Positions 1 to 7,541 of a stretch of DNA of 60,556 nucleotides are shown piece by piece. The translations under genes and the position numbers were made by a program. Origin of the DNA: Marinosulfonomonas sp. (GTDB taxonomy: Bacteria > Pseudomonadota > Alphaproteobacteria > Rhodobacterales > Rhodobacteraceae); NCBI GenBank assembly GCA_015488685.1, contig WFNH01000086.1:1-60556 (forward strand). Reading direction: 5' to 3'. Each line of letters begins with the position of its first letter. Position 1 is the first letter of the stretch. The notes beneath the pieces are model-generated. The model had not been told where the DNA came from, made no database searches, and saw nothing but the letters and a program-made list of their open reading frames with translations.

Positions 1-437
1 AGATAAAGCATTGTCGTAATTGAATCGTTTACCCCCGAGAAATCCAGAAAAGTTTTTACGGCCGCCGAGTGAGCCATTGTATCCTGTGGGATATAGCCAT
101 AATTCAAAACAGGCCGCGGTACCCCGACGGACAGCAGACCGGTATTCCCAAGGGCAAATGTAATTGCCGGATAAACGGCGGCTTCGCTGATTGGGGTTCC
201 GCCAAGGTCTACGGCATCGATTCCAATTGAAAACCCGACACCAAGGCCGCCGCCCCGGTTTGGTTCCAGCCCGAAATTCAAACTGGCCCGGCCCAGTGTT
301 TCACTGGTCCCGATAATGTCCGAAGTGGATATATCAATATATCCATCAATATACATATTATCAGGCAGGGATTGAGCAGTTGCGCTAGTGATCGATAATG
401 CGCTGGCTGTGGCGATAGATAGTGCGATAAGTTTCAT
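1..437 (-). CDS. Porin-like outer-membrane protein, N-terminal part (cut by window edge)
   Basis: An open frame starts at the ATG complementary to 435-437 and runs off the window, giving 145 residues. Residues 1 to about 22 form a Sec signal peptide (MKLIALSIATASALS, with Ala-x-Ala-Gln at the cleavage region). The mature part begins with short alternating stretches such as YIDGYIDIS and ASLNFGLEP followed by a Gly-rich stretch (GGGLGVGFSIG), the pattern of beta-strands in a porin or other outer-membrane barrel. Function beyond that cannot be assigned because most of the protein lies outside. No good Shine-Dalgarno is seen before the ATG; the purine run at 460-468 is on the other strand. It is probably monocistronic. 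It could instead be a non-porin barrel protein. Confidence 0.6.
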   Translation of the reverse strand, partial: MKLIALSIATASALSITSATAQSLPDNMYIDGYIDISTSDIIGTSETLGRASLNFGLEPNRGGGLGVGFSIGIDAVDLGGTPISEAAVYPAITFALGNTGLLSVGVPRPVLNYGYIPQDTMAHSAAVKTFLDFSGVNDSITTMLY

Positions 438-799
438 GGATTTAATTCAAAATTATTGGAGGAAGGTTACCAAATTTCGGGTTTTTTCAAAAGTAAGGAA
501 TACCAGCCCTTAAATTGTGTGTTGCATAAATATTTTCAAAATATCTGCAAAAGTGAGAGTTCGGGCCAATAGCGCCAGATATAAATTGGCATTCCGTCTG
601 GCATGCTCCACATATTCGTACACCAATTAAAAGACTGGCGTCCAACTGACCGGCATTGCTTATGCGGGGTGTTTTGGGTAATGGCCAAGTTTACTGGATA
701 GGGAAATGCAGGCATTGCCGTAGGGCGGGGTTCACCCCGCCATTGTTGTAGCTTTGGAACAAGCGACGGGGTGAACCCCGCCCTACAAATTGGCTACCA
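438..799. other. Gene-free intergenic region
   Basis: This 360-bp stretch separates the porin-like gene, which reads away to the left, from the end of the CoA-transferase gene. It should hold the porin promoter in its left part. That part is AT-rich around 440-545, but no convincing -35/-10 pair stands out. Its right end holds the inverted repeat at 720-786. No coding potential was recognised. Confidence 0.6.
720..786. repeat. Inverted repeat of a dispersed palindromic element, 3' of the CoA-transferase gene
   Basis: The 20-base arm at 720-739 (GTAGGGCGGGGTTCACCCCG) is exactly the reverse complement of 767-786, with a 27-base spacer. Each arm is itself a small hairpin, GGCGGGG/CCCCGCC around a 4-base loop. 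A further copy of the same arm lies at 54457-54478 at the end of pssA. The element sits 13 bp beyond the stop codon of the leftward CoA-transferase gene, so a terminator or mRNA-end role is plausible. The dispersed, palindromic nature is that of a REP-like element. Confidence 0.8.
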
Positions 800-1951
800 T
801 CACCCCTCGTTCAACCAGTCCAATATCACCTTCCTGTCCCCGTCCAGCACCGGCGCGCGGGCGTCTTTCAAGGTATCATCCATCCCCGAAATCTTGATTG
901 GGTTGCCTGCCGCTATGAACGGTTTGCCGCCATCGGGGGCGGCCAGTTCCACCACCATGTTGCGGGCGATGATTTGCGGGTCGGACATGGCCTCGGCGAC
1001 ATTCTGGATGGCCGCGCAAGGGACACCGGCGGCATCCAGTAGTTTCAACCAATGCTTTTTCTTGCGCGACAGCGTCACGGTTTCGATCAGACGTTTCAGG
1101 ATTTTCACATGCTTGCACCGCGCCGCGTTGCTGGCAAAACGCGGATCCTCCAACAGCGGGCCAAGGCCCAGCACGTCGCACATTTTGGCAAACAGAACAT
1201 CATTGCCCGCCGCAATCACGAACAGCCCGTTCTTGGCGTGGAAGGTTTCAAACGGGGTGATCGACGGGTGCCGCGCGCCAGATGGGGCAGGGGGGATGCC
1301 GGTTTCGCCGGTGATGGCCACCGCGTGTTCCAGAATGGCGATCTGGCTGTCCAGCATAGCGACGTCAATCTTGCGGCCCTGTCCGGTTTGTGTGCGTTCA
1401 TACAGGGCGGCAATCACGCCGATGCCCAGAAACGACCCTGCCACGATATCGCCCACCGAGGCCCCGACGCGCACCGGCTCGCGATCCTTTTCGCCAGTGA
1501 TCGACATCACCCCGCCACGGGCCTGCACCACCATGTCATAGGCGGGTTTTTGGGCGTCCGGTCCTGTATGGCCAAACCCGGACACGGCGGCATAAATCAG
1601 ACGGGGGAATTTTGCGTGCAATTCTTCCCAGCCATACCCCAGCCGCTCCATCACGCCGGGGCGGAAGTTTTCGACCAGAACATCGGCCTTGGGCAACATC
1701 CGTTCAAACAGTGCGCGGTCCTCCGGATTTTTCAAATCCAGCGCGATGGATTCCTTGCCGCGATTGATTGTGGCAAAATAAGCGCTTTCACTGCCCCGAA
1801 ATGGTGGAAAAGCGCGGGTGTCGTCACCAAGGCCCGGGCGCTCGATCTTTATCACGCGGGCGCCCAGATCGGACAGAACCATGGTGCAATAGGGACCAGC
1901 CAGCACATGTGACAGGTCAATTACAATGATGTCGGAAAGAGGGGTGGTCAT
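800..1951 (-). CDS. Class III CoA-transferase (CaiB/BaiF family)
   Basis: This 383-residue protein belongs to the family III CoA-transferases, which move CoA between carboxylic acids (formyl-CoA:oxalate, crotonobetainyl-CoA and similar enzymes). The N-terminal block VIDLSHVLAGPYCTMVLSDL followed by GARVIKIERPGLGDD is the family signature. The stretches RGKESIALDLKNPE and LVENFRPGVMERLGYG are also typical, and the length is close to the family norm of about 380-400. The ATG at 1951 is chosen over one 15 bases upstream because AGGAG lies 7 bases before it. The acyl-CoA substrate cannot be told from sequence, and no dehydrogenase or acyl-CoA partner gene lies next to it. It ends just before the palindromic repeat at 720-786. 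Confidence 0.88.
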   Translation of the reverse strand: MTTPLSDIIVIDLSHVLAGPYCTMVLSDLGARVIKIERPGLGDDTRAFPPFRGSESAYFATINRGKESIALDLKNPEDRALFERMLPKADVLVENFRPGVMERLGYGWEELHAKFPRLIYAAVSGFGHTGPDAQKPAYDMVVQARGGVMSITGEKDREPVRVGASVGDIVAGSFLGIGVIAALYERTQTGQGRKIDVAMLDSQIAILEHAVAITGETGIPPAPSGARHPSITPFETFHAKNGLFVIAAGNDVLFAKMCDVLGLGPLLEDPRFASNAARCKHVKILKRLIETVTLSRKKKHWLKLLDAAGVPCAAIQNVAEAMSDPQIIARNMVVELAAPDGGKPFIAAGNPIKISGMDDTLKDARAPVLDGDRKVILDWLNEG

Positions 1952-2381
1952 GATTAGCTCCTGCAATATCCAAGCGAGGTATTAAGGCTAAAATTATAGC
2001 TGGACAATGATCCTGATCAGGGCAGGTCAGAAAAATGCATGCGGCTTGCAAAGGGGGCATGTGTTCGACCAAGGCTTGTCTTTCCCCTCCATCGTTGCCC
2101 GTGTTGTATTCAAATCAAATCCAATTGTTTGATTCGTCCAAATACAGGTGCTGGAAACAATATCTGTATGGGTTGGATATTGTGTATTTATTAAGGATTT
2201 TAACCAATTTTTTGACAATATTACCAACATAAGACTGTCTAAAAGGCAGTGTTGTTGCCGCACGTTCAGGGGCGTAGGTGATGTAACCAATGGGGGCATT
2301 ATTAATCGACGGTTCAATCGTCATGTGAAATCGGGCTTGCAATACAGGGCCTAGTAATAGCCAGTTTGTGCTAGGAGTAGA
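1952..2381. other. Gene-free, relatively AT-rich intergenic region
   Basis: About 430 bp between the divergent CoA-transferase and small exported-protein genes. It is richer in A and T than its flanks. Short open frames exist on both strands, but none has a ribosome site, family resemblance or consistent codon use. It should hold both divergent promoters. No RNA gene or clear operator was recognised. Confidence 0.5.
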
Positions 2382-2645
2382 ATGAGAATGTTTGGAAATA
2401 TTTCGAAGAAAATCGGTGCATCAGTAATCGTATTATCGACAGCTTTTTCAGGGGCTGCATTTGCAGGTTCCGGTGACGCGCAGAATATTACTTTGGAGTC
2501 GTATGACGGAACCCTGTTTCTGGTCGGGCAACTGGATGACGTCAAGAACGGATACTACCTCATTGACGTTGAAGGCTTGGGTGTTCTCAGTGTTGATGCC
2601 AACAAGGTATACTGCAACGGAAATGCCTGTCCGTCAGAAGGCTAA
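2382..2645 (+). CDS. Small exported protein with a stand-alone Cys-pair domain
   Basis: This 87-residue protein has a signal peptide (ISKKIGASVIVLSTAFSGAA, then FA-GSG) and a mature part of only about 58 residues. The mature part reads like the short N-terminal domain found in Rhodobacteraceae proteins annotated as phosphate-binding/OmpA-family: a segment around DGTLFLVGQL, then GYYLIDVEGLGVLSVDA, ending in VYCNGNACPSE with two cysteines five residues apart. Here the domain stands alone. AGGAG at 2373-2377 lies 4 bases before the first ATG and 10 before a second in-frame ATG at 2388, so either may be used. No operon partner. The function is unknown; it probably works in the periplasm or on the surface. 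Confidence 0.6.
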   Translation: MRMFGNISKKIGASVIVLSTAFSGAAFAGSGDAQNITLESYDGTLFLVGQLDDVKNGYYLIDVEGLGVLSVDANKVYCNGNACPSEG

Positions 2646-2733
2646 GCAATTCCCTGAAGCTTTGATGCTAAATTTCGGCAAGAGACATGGTGGCGACTGA
2701 AATCGCCGCCATATTTTTGTTTAGGTCGAGAAT

Positions 2734-3450
2734 CTATTCGATATGCGTGCCCCAGAAGCAACGGTCGAAATCCATGTATCGCACCAAAGTATCGCTTTTA
2801 TTCGGTGCCATGATCCGGGTGCAACCTTCTTGATCATCGGGGCTCTCGAAGACGCTGATTTTCCCGCCTTGGTCGCTGTCTGCGCATAATTGCATGCCCG
2901 CGCCAAGCATTTCATTGATCCGGGTATTCTCGGTTTCGACAATGAACAGATGCTCTTCTGCTGTGCCATTGGTGACACAGACACGGCCAGGGGTGTCGGT
3001 CGAGGGCAGAGCCGTCATTTGCTCCATCGCCTCTGGGGCTTTGCCCATTGTGGTCTGGAATGTGGCCAGATAGGCGATCACATTGCGCCGGTCCTCCTCG
3101 GATTTCAGTTTGAACCGCATCTTGGCCTTGGCCCGCGGGTCATCCAGTATCTTGCGCAGATATTTGGTTGGGTTGCTGATGTATTCAAAGATACTGTCCT
3201 CGTCCCAGACATGTCCGGCCTCGCCTGCTGCGACCATGTATTTAGAGTAGCGAAACCCTTCATAGCTTCCTGCTTGGCGACCGATAACTCCTGTCAGGAC
3301 CGGCCCTGCACCGTTCTTGGCCCCATCGCCAATCTGGTGGCAGGCTGCGCATTTCTTGAAAACCAGCCGTCCTGCATCTGCATCTTGTGCATGGGCGGAT
3401 GTGACACTGATAATAATGGCGAGGCTGGAAATAATTGTCTGAATCTTCAT
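2734..3450 (-). CDS. Exported class I c-type cytochrome with a four-cysteine C-terminal extension
   Basis: A 238-residue periplasmic electron carrier. Residues 1-21 are a signal peptide ending HAQ. The haem-binding CAACH is at residues 34-38, followed by cytochrome c2-like blocks (GAGPVLTGVIGRQAG, then FEYISNPTKYL). A candidate axial Met lies in KAKMRFKL, before the final helix NVIAYLATF. After about residue 150 there is a roughly 90-residue extension with four cysteines (in GRVCVT, MQLCAD, EGCTRI, DRCFWG), absent from ordinary c2 cytochromes. The ATG at 3450 is chosen because it begins the signal peptide and has GGAG upstream. It is divergent from the P460-type cytochrome gene, sharing a 180-bp promoter region, which suggests a joint redox role. 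The extension may form two disulphides and bind a partner; that is inference. Confidence 0.85.
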   Translation of the reverse strand: MKIQTIISSLAIIISVTSAHAQDADAGRLVFKKCAACHQIGDGAKNGAGPVLTGVIGRQAGSYEGFRYSKYMVAAGEAGHVWDEDSIFEYISNPTKYLRKILDDPRAKAKMRFKLKSEEDRRNVIAYLATFQTTMGKAPEAMEQMTALPSTDTPGRVCVTNGTAEEHLFIVETENTRINEMLGAGMQLCADSDQGGKISVFESPDDQEGCTRIMAPNKSDTLVRYMDFDRCFWGTHIE

Positions 3451-3629
3451 TGTTTTTGTCTCCGTGTTTCGCCCTAGGGTGGGGCGGAACAGGGCGCTAT
3501 GTCCACCACTCATTGGCTCAAAACAGATCACGCTATGGTGATGGATTGTTCAGCGAAGGTGATTTCACCTGACAGAATGTCGCAGGCTAAGGTGAGGCAA
3601 GATTGAATTTGAAGCCAAGGGAGAAACCC

Positions 3630-4199
3630 ATGAGAAAATTGATGAAAAGCACAGCAGCCGTATTGGCACTGGGATTGAGCATAGGCACAGCAAACGCGCA
3701 GATGGCGCCGTTCGGGTCGGATGATGATCTGGCCTATGCCAAACTGATCTGGGAGGCGATGCAGGCGCAAAACCTTGTGGGGGATCACGCGATCAAATCG
3801 TTCCCGTATGAAGGCACGGCACCGCACGGGGCGATGCTGGAAACCTTTTATTCCTCGGCCACGATTGGTGATCACACCGGTGCATTGATTGTGAAACGCA
3901 ACTATGGCCCCGCCGAAGTAGAAGCGGATCAGATCATTGCCGAACCGGGCAAGCATCTGGGCGCTGTCACGGTGATGTACAAACGCGAAGACGGGTTTGA
4001 TGCGGATAACCAGAACTGGTTCTGGGCCAAGTTCCTGCCGGATGGATCGCTGGACAAGAACCCCAAGGGCATGAGCCTGGCAGGCAAGGTTGCCAAAGGT
4101 ATGGATAAGGGCTGTATCGCTTGTCATTCGGGTGCTGACGGGGGGGATTATATCTTTACCACCAACGCGCCAATCGCTGACATGATGATGATGAAGTAA
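3630..4199 (+). CDS. Cytochrome P460-family haem protein
   Basis: A 189-residue exported protein. The signal peptide is MRKLMKSTAAVLALGLSIG followed by TANAQ. The mature part has the P460-fold features: a strand block ending in NWFWAKFLPDGS, then KGMSLAGKVAKGMDKGCIACHSG, with a single CxxCH haem site close to the C-terminus. Members of the family include hydroxylamine-oxidising cytochrome P460 and nitric-oxide-binding cytochrome c'-beta. Which, if either, applies here is not visible. The lysine in WFWAKF is a candidate for the haem-crosslinking lysine of true P460, but I cannot align it with certainty. GGGAG lies 6-8 bases before the chosen ATG, and a hairpin terminator follows at 4206. It is divergent from a cytochrome c gene that could accept its electrons. 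Confidence 0.85.
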   Translation: MRKLMKSTAAVLALGLSIGTANAQMAPFGSDDDLAYAKLIWEAMQAQNLVGDHAIKSFPYEGTAPHGAMLETFYSSATIGDHTGALIVKRNYGPAEVEADQIIAEPGKHLGAVTVMYKREDGFDADNQNWFWAKFLPDGSLDKNPKGMSLAGKVAKGMDKGCIACHSGADGGDYIFTTNAPIADMMMMK

Positions 4200-4205
4200 A
4201 GAAAA

Positions 4206-4229
4206 GGCGCGCCGGATTTCCGACGCGCC
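4206..4229 (+). terminator. Hairpin terminator after the P460 gene
   Basis: The sequence from 4206 forms a 10-base stem (GGCGCGCCGG with CCGACGCGCC, one mismatch) around a 4-base ATTT loop, starting 6 bases after the stop codon and followed by a short T run. Because the lipoprotein gene converges from the right, it may stop transcription in both directions. Confidence 0.65.
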
Positions 4230-4275
4230 ATTTACAATGTTCAATTACCGTCCGGCAAATCAGCCGGGCGGTTTT

Positions 4276-4899
4276 TTATCGACCGCTACGCGAGAATTTA
4301 CCGCGCACGTCAACAGTATGGCTGAGCCAGCCTTTGATCACTTTGGAAACGTGATCGACGATGCGCACTTTCTGGGTCAGCCCCTTGCGCTCGGACTCAA
4401 TGGCCTGTTCCCCGACATATGCCACAAGATCCGCCTTGATCAGATCGGGGTTTGTAAGCGGTTTACCTGAGCGGGCATCAAATACCTGGGCGGTAAAGAC
4501 AATGTTGTGAACACCCGCATTGTTCAACCCGTAGCGCGCTTTTTCGCTAAGGGCGTGGAATTGATGCATCACGATAACCAGTTTCACGGGCTTGCCGCCG
4601 TGCAGAACCTTAGCGCCACGTTTGGCAGCTTCGGTGATAATTGCATCAACCTGTTGATAGCGGCTGCCCTTGCCGAAAGGATCTTCGCGCCAAACAATAT
4701 CGGCGTCCGGAGCATATGTGTTTGCTTCTGATACCGAAAGGGAAGTGGGAACCTGAACATCAACGGCCACAACACGCCAGCCTTTGGACACGTCGGGGTT
4801 GATGTCATCAGGGTAATTGGTTTCCCATTTTGCGCCACAAGCAGACAGAAATAGTGCCCCGGCGATCACAATAGGAGTAAGTAATTTCGATTTAAACAT
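4276..4899 (-). CDS. Rhodobacterales lipoprotein (resembles DUF6778 family)
   Basis: A 207-residue lipoprotein. The signal peptide ends with the lipobox LSAC at about residues 20-23, so the mature protein should carry an N-terminal lipid anchor and sit in the periplasm or outer membrane. Conserved-looking blocks include GWRVVAVDVQVPTSLSVSEA, VIVMHQFHALSEKARYG and NIVFTAQVFDARSGKPL. It resembles the roughly 200-residue Rhodobacterales lipoproteins grouped as DUF6778, but that match is from memory. The start at 4899 is preferred to one 15 bases upstream because AGAGGT lies 6 bases before it. The tail SRSGR is basic. Function unknown, and no operon partner. Confidence 0.75.
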   Translation of the reverse strand: MFKSKLLTPIVIAGALFLSACGAKWETNYPDDINPDVSKGWRVVAVDVQVPTSLSVSEANTYAPDADIVWREDPFGKGSRYQQVDAIITEAAKRGAKVLHGGKPVKLVIVMHQFHALSEKARYGLNNAGVHNIVFTAQVFDARSGKPLTNPDLIKADLVAYVGEQAIESERKGLTQKVRIVDHVSKVIKGWLSHTVDVRGKFSRSGR

Positions 4900-5058
4900 G
4901 TTTGACCTCTTCATTTCACAGCTGATCAGTACTTAGTCAAAAGACCTTTGTCTTCAGCCCGCAATAGCACGCAAAGCATCCATTTGCATTACTAAACAAA
5001 CGCTTATTGTTTCGATTATTCACATTGTGTGTTTTTGGAAAACCACTATGGCCTGGCC

Positions 5059-6018
5059 TTAGCCCCTACGGCGCCGACGTCCCCCGCGACCGGCACCAGC
5101 CGCGTTAGCCACCTTGGAGGCTTCGGGGAAAGCTGTGCCTTCCTCGACTGCATCCAGAACCCGACCAAATTTGATCCACTCGGCCCCGTGGGCGTCGTGG
5201 TTCATCAGCAGGTTTGCGGCTTTGATTGCTTCCATTTCAACTGGACGCAGCGGATTCATAATGGCGCTGGTCATACCCGAGGCAATCGCCATCGGCAGGA
5301 AGGCGGCATTGATGCCGTGGCGATGGGGCAGGCCGAAACTGATGTTCGACGCGCCACAGGTGGTGTTCACACCCAATTCGTTGCGCAGGCGACGCACAAG
5401 GGTGAACACCTGTTGGCCCGCACCGGCCATCGCGCCGATTGGCATTACCAGCGGGTCAACCACGATGTCATGCGCAGGGATGCCGAAATCCGCGGCGCGC
5501 TCGACAATCTTCTTGGCCACGGCAAAGCGTACCTCGGGGTCTTCGGAAATGCCGGTGTCGTCATTGGAGATCGCGACAACGGGCACGTTATACTTTTTTG
5601 CCAGTGGCAGGATCAGCTCCAGCTTTTCCTCTTCGCCGGTGACCGAGTTCAGCAGCGGGCGGCCTTCGCAGGCCTGCAAACCGGCCTCTAGTGCGGCGGC
5701 AACCGAACTGTCGATACATAAAGGAATATCCACAAGCCCTTGAACCAATTCAATCATTTTTGTCATTAGGGGCGGTTCGGTTTCGTTCGGGTTGGGGTTG
5801 GAGTTGTAAACCACACCCGCGTTGATATCCAGCATGGTAGCGCCACAGGCCACCTGATTCAGCGCATCCATTTCCACGGTCGAAAAATCGCCCGCTTCCA
5901 GTTCGGCGGCCAGTTTCTTGCGGCCGGTCGGGTTGATCCGCTCGCCAATCACGCAGAAGGGTTCGTCAAAGCCGATGGTGATGGTCTTGGTTTTGCTCTC
6001 GATAACGGTGCGGGTCAT
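5059..6018 (-). CDS. Methyltetrahydrofolate:corrinoid methyltransferase (stand-alone pterin-binding domain)
   Basis: A 319-residue TIM-barrel protein of the pterin-binding (dihydropteroate-synthase-like) family. It binds methyl-tetrahydrofolate and passes the methyl group to a corrinoid protein. Diagnostic blocks are VIGERINPTGRKKL, MLDINAGVVYNSNP (the conserved Asp and Asn of the pterin site), IPLCIDSS, LLNSVTGEEEK, and GASNISFGLPHRHGIN near the active-site loop. The C-terminus is odd, a glycine/arginine tail ending GRGGRRRRRG. It lies 9 bp after metF in the same operon, behind AAGGACC. In roseobacters such as Phaeobacter, methionine synthase is split into separate homocysteine, pterin and corrinoid proteins. 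This gene is a good candidate for the pterin part, which is inference because the other parts are not in the window. Confidence 0.85.
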   Translation of the reverse strand: MTRTVIESKTKTITIGFDEPFCVIGERINPTGRKKLAAELEAGDFSTVEMDALNQVACGATMLDINAGVVYNSNPNPNETEPPLMTKMIELVQGLVDIPLCIDSSVAAALEAGLQACEGRPLLNSVTGEEEKLELILPLAKKYNVPVVAISNDDTGISEDPEVRFAVAKKIVERAADFGIPAHDIVVDPLVMPIGAMAGAGQQVFTLVRRLRNELGVNTTCGASNISFGLPHRHGINAAFLPMAIASGMTSAIMNPLRPVEMEAIKAANLLMNHDAHGAEWIKFGRVLDAVEEGTAFPEASKVANAAGAGRGGRRRRRG

Positions 6019-6027
6019 TGGTGGTCC

Positions 6028-6963
6028 TTAATCTTGGGTTTGGTTGGCCGGTACAGCGGATTTGCCGCCATGCGCGATGGCCCAGTTTGCGTTTGTCTTG
6101 ATACCACCCAGCGGAAAGAAATGCACCTGGGCGATGTTTGAATCAGGGTTTTCGGCCTTATAGGTGGCCAGTTCGGTCAGCAGATCTGTCGGCTCGAACG
6201 GCAGCAACAGTTTGGTCATATCCTTGGCGCGTTTTTGCAGCACCTTCAGGGACGGGCCAACACCGCAGGCGATGGCGAATTTCACCAGCGTTTGCAATTT
6301 GGCAGGACCGGCAATGCCCAGATGGATTGGCATGTCGATGCCAGTGTCCTTGAGCGCCTCGGCCCATTCGATCACCGGCTTTGCCTCGAATACAAACTGG
6401 GTGGCCAGCGCGGTTTTGGCATCAGTGCGGTTTGAAAAATCCTGTTTCCAGCGAAGCGCATCCATCACATTTTTGTCCGATCCGTCCGGATCAATATCGC
6501 GATTGCCCTCCGGATGGCCGGCAAAATGCAGATTCGTGAAACCGGCCGAATCAAAAAGGCCCGTTTCCAGCAGTTGCATGGAATTGTCGAACTCTCCCAG
6601 TGGTTTAGAGATCCCGCCGGCCAGCAAAAGCGCCTGCGTTACATCCGCTTCACCCCTATAACGCGAAATCCAGTCGGCCAGCGTGGCGCGGTCGGCAATG
6701 ATGCGCGCGGGGAAATGCGGCATGACTTTAAATCCGTCGGCGGACAGGCGCGCGGCGGTGGCGACCATGTCCTCGATCGGGGTGCCTTCGATGTGGGCCA
6801 CATAAACGCGGGTGCCTTTGGGCAGCAGGGTTTTGAAGTCCTCGACCTTGGCGGCGGTGCGTGGCATCACCTCGATGGAATAACCACCCAGAAAGGCCTC
6901 AAGCTGTGGATTGACGGGCAGGGGGCCTGCCTCGGGTTTTTTCTTGAATTGCAACAGCGCCAT
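6028..6963 (-). CDS. metF: Methylenetetrahydrofolate reductase
   Basis: A 311-residue flavoprotein-type reductase that turns 5,10-methylene-tetrahydrofolate into 5-methyl-tetrahydrofolate. Visible family blocks are SIEVMPRTAAKVEDF near the N-terminus (the conserved Glu in a strand end), YVAHIEGTP, VMPHFPARIIADRATL, ALLLAGGISKPLGEFDNS (compare the LRGD-type block of classic MetF), NLHFAGHPEGN and IHLGIAGPAKL. Sequence drift from enteric MetF is large, for example LLLAGG in place of LRGD, so this is the divergent alphaproteobacterial branch. The start at 6963 has AGGAGG 5 bases before it. It stands between the virulence-factor-family gene, 26 bp upstream, and the methyltransferase that would use its product, 9 bp downstream. 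Confidence 0.87.
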   Translation of the reverse strand: MALLQFKKKPEAGPLPVNPQLEAFLGGYSIEVMPRTAAKVEDFKTLLPKGTRVYVAHIEGTPIEDMVATAARLSADGFKVMPHFPARIIADRATLADWISRYRGEADVTQALLLAGGISKPLGEFDNSMQLLETGLFDSAGFTNLHFAGHPEGNRDIDPDGSDKNVMDALRWKQDFSNRTDAKTALATQFVFEAKPVIEWAEALKDTGIDMPIHLGIAGPAKLQTLVKFAIACGVGPSLKVLQKRAKDMTKLLLPFEPTDLLTELATYKAENPDSNIAQVHFFPLGGIKTNANWAIAHGGKSAVPANQTQD

Positions 6964-6989
6964 TACGGCCTCCTTTATGGAATTCGGAC

Positions 6990-7286
6990 CTAGGCCCATC
7001 CGTCATTGGAAATCAGCTGTTTGATCCGCTCGGCGTCAAATTCGGCCTCAAGGCGCGCGGCCTCGTCTGCCGCGATCTGGTCGGCGTCCCCGTCTACAGT
7101 ATAAGGGGCCGCACGCCGCCACTCGGCAAGATAGGCATCCGTTCCGGCTGCCCCCACCTTCATCGCGGCGCGGTCAATCGCCTGTTCGAACCGTTCTGCC
7201 AGTTGCACCTTGCTGGCACGCCGTCCCTTGCCCACAATAACCTGGGCCGGAATATCACGCCAGTAAACTATGGTCACATCGGGCAT
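6990..7286 (-). CDS. Virulence-factor-family small protein (PF13769-like) of the metF operon
   Basis: A 98-residue cytoplasmic protein with no signal peptide. The N-terminal strand VTIVYWRDIPAQVIVGKGRR and the KVQLAERFEQAIDRAAMKVG helix match the small family labelled virulence factor in domain databases. That name says little about biochemistry. It is the first gene of the leftward metF-methyltransferase operon, with AAGGAAT 6 bases before the ATG. The repeated linkage of this family with corrinoid and folate enzymes suggests a helper role in methyl transfer, comparable in size to the small partner subunits of some MetF enzymes; that is inference. The C-terminal half is acidic. Confidence 0.75.
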   Translation of the reverse strand: MPDVTIVYWRDIPAQVIVGKGRRASKVQLAERFEQAIDRAAMKVGAAGTDAYLAEWRRAAPYTVDGDADQIAADEAARLEAEFDAERIKQLISNDGWA

Positions 7287-7355
7287 TCGCTGATTCCTTT
7301 CACACTCCATCCTTACGCGGGCGTGCCACGCCTTCAGGGGCTGTTTTCGACATTC

Positions 7356-7377
7356 AGGGGCGGTGTTGCGACGCCCC
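7356..7377 (-). other. Hairpin in the leader of the metF operon
   Basis: A 7-base perfect stem (AGGGGCG with CGCCCCT) around an 8-base loop lies about 70 bases before the first gene of the leftward operon. The flanking leader also holds two short CAGGGGC repeats near 7335 and 7355. It could be part of a leader regulatory structure, but I cannot match it to any known riboswitch, and a weak rightward terminator is equally possible because TTT follows. Confidence 0.35.
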
Positions 7378-7541
7378 TTTGGTGTTGCCTGTCTACGCAA
7401 GCGGGGCCGAAGGGGCCAGTGCAAGACACTATCATAATTCTCATGATGGTTATGAAAGGCACAGATTTGATCATTCGGCATCTTGCGCGGACGCTCTGTC
7501 GGGTCTACCTTGGGGGTAACTTGAAATAGGAGGGCGTGACG

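Noticed and set aside
1052-1912. Long open frame antisense to the CoA-transferase gene
   Set aside because: Its translation has no family pattern and follows from the codon use of the true gene; the same applies to long antisense frames at 13257-14099, 14444-15430 and 39081-40256.
2027-2354. Several short overlapping open frames in the AT-rich gap
   Set aside because: They lie on both strands, lack ribosome sites and have no recognisable pattern.
3528-4244. Long open frame antisense to the P460 gene
   Set aside because: His-rich and Arg-rich shadow with no signal or domain; the plus-strand frame has a signal peptide and haem site.
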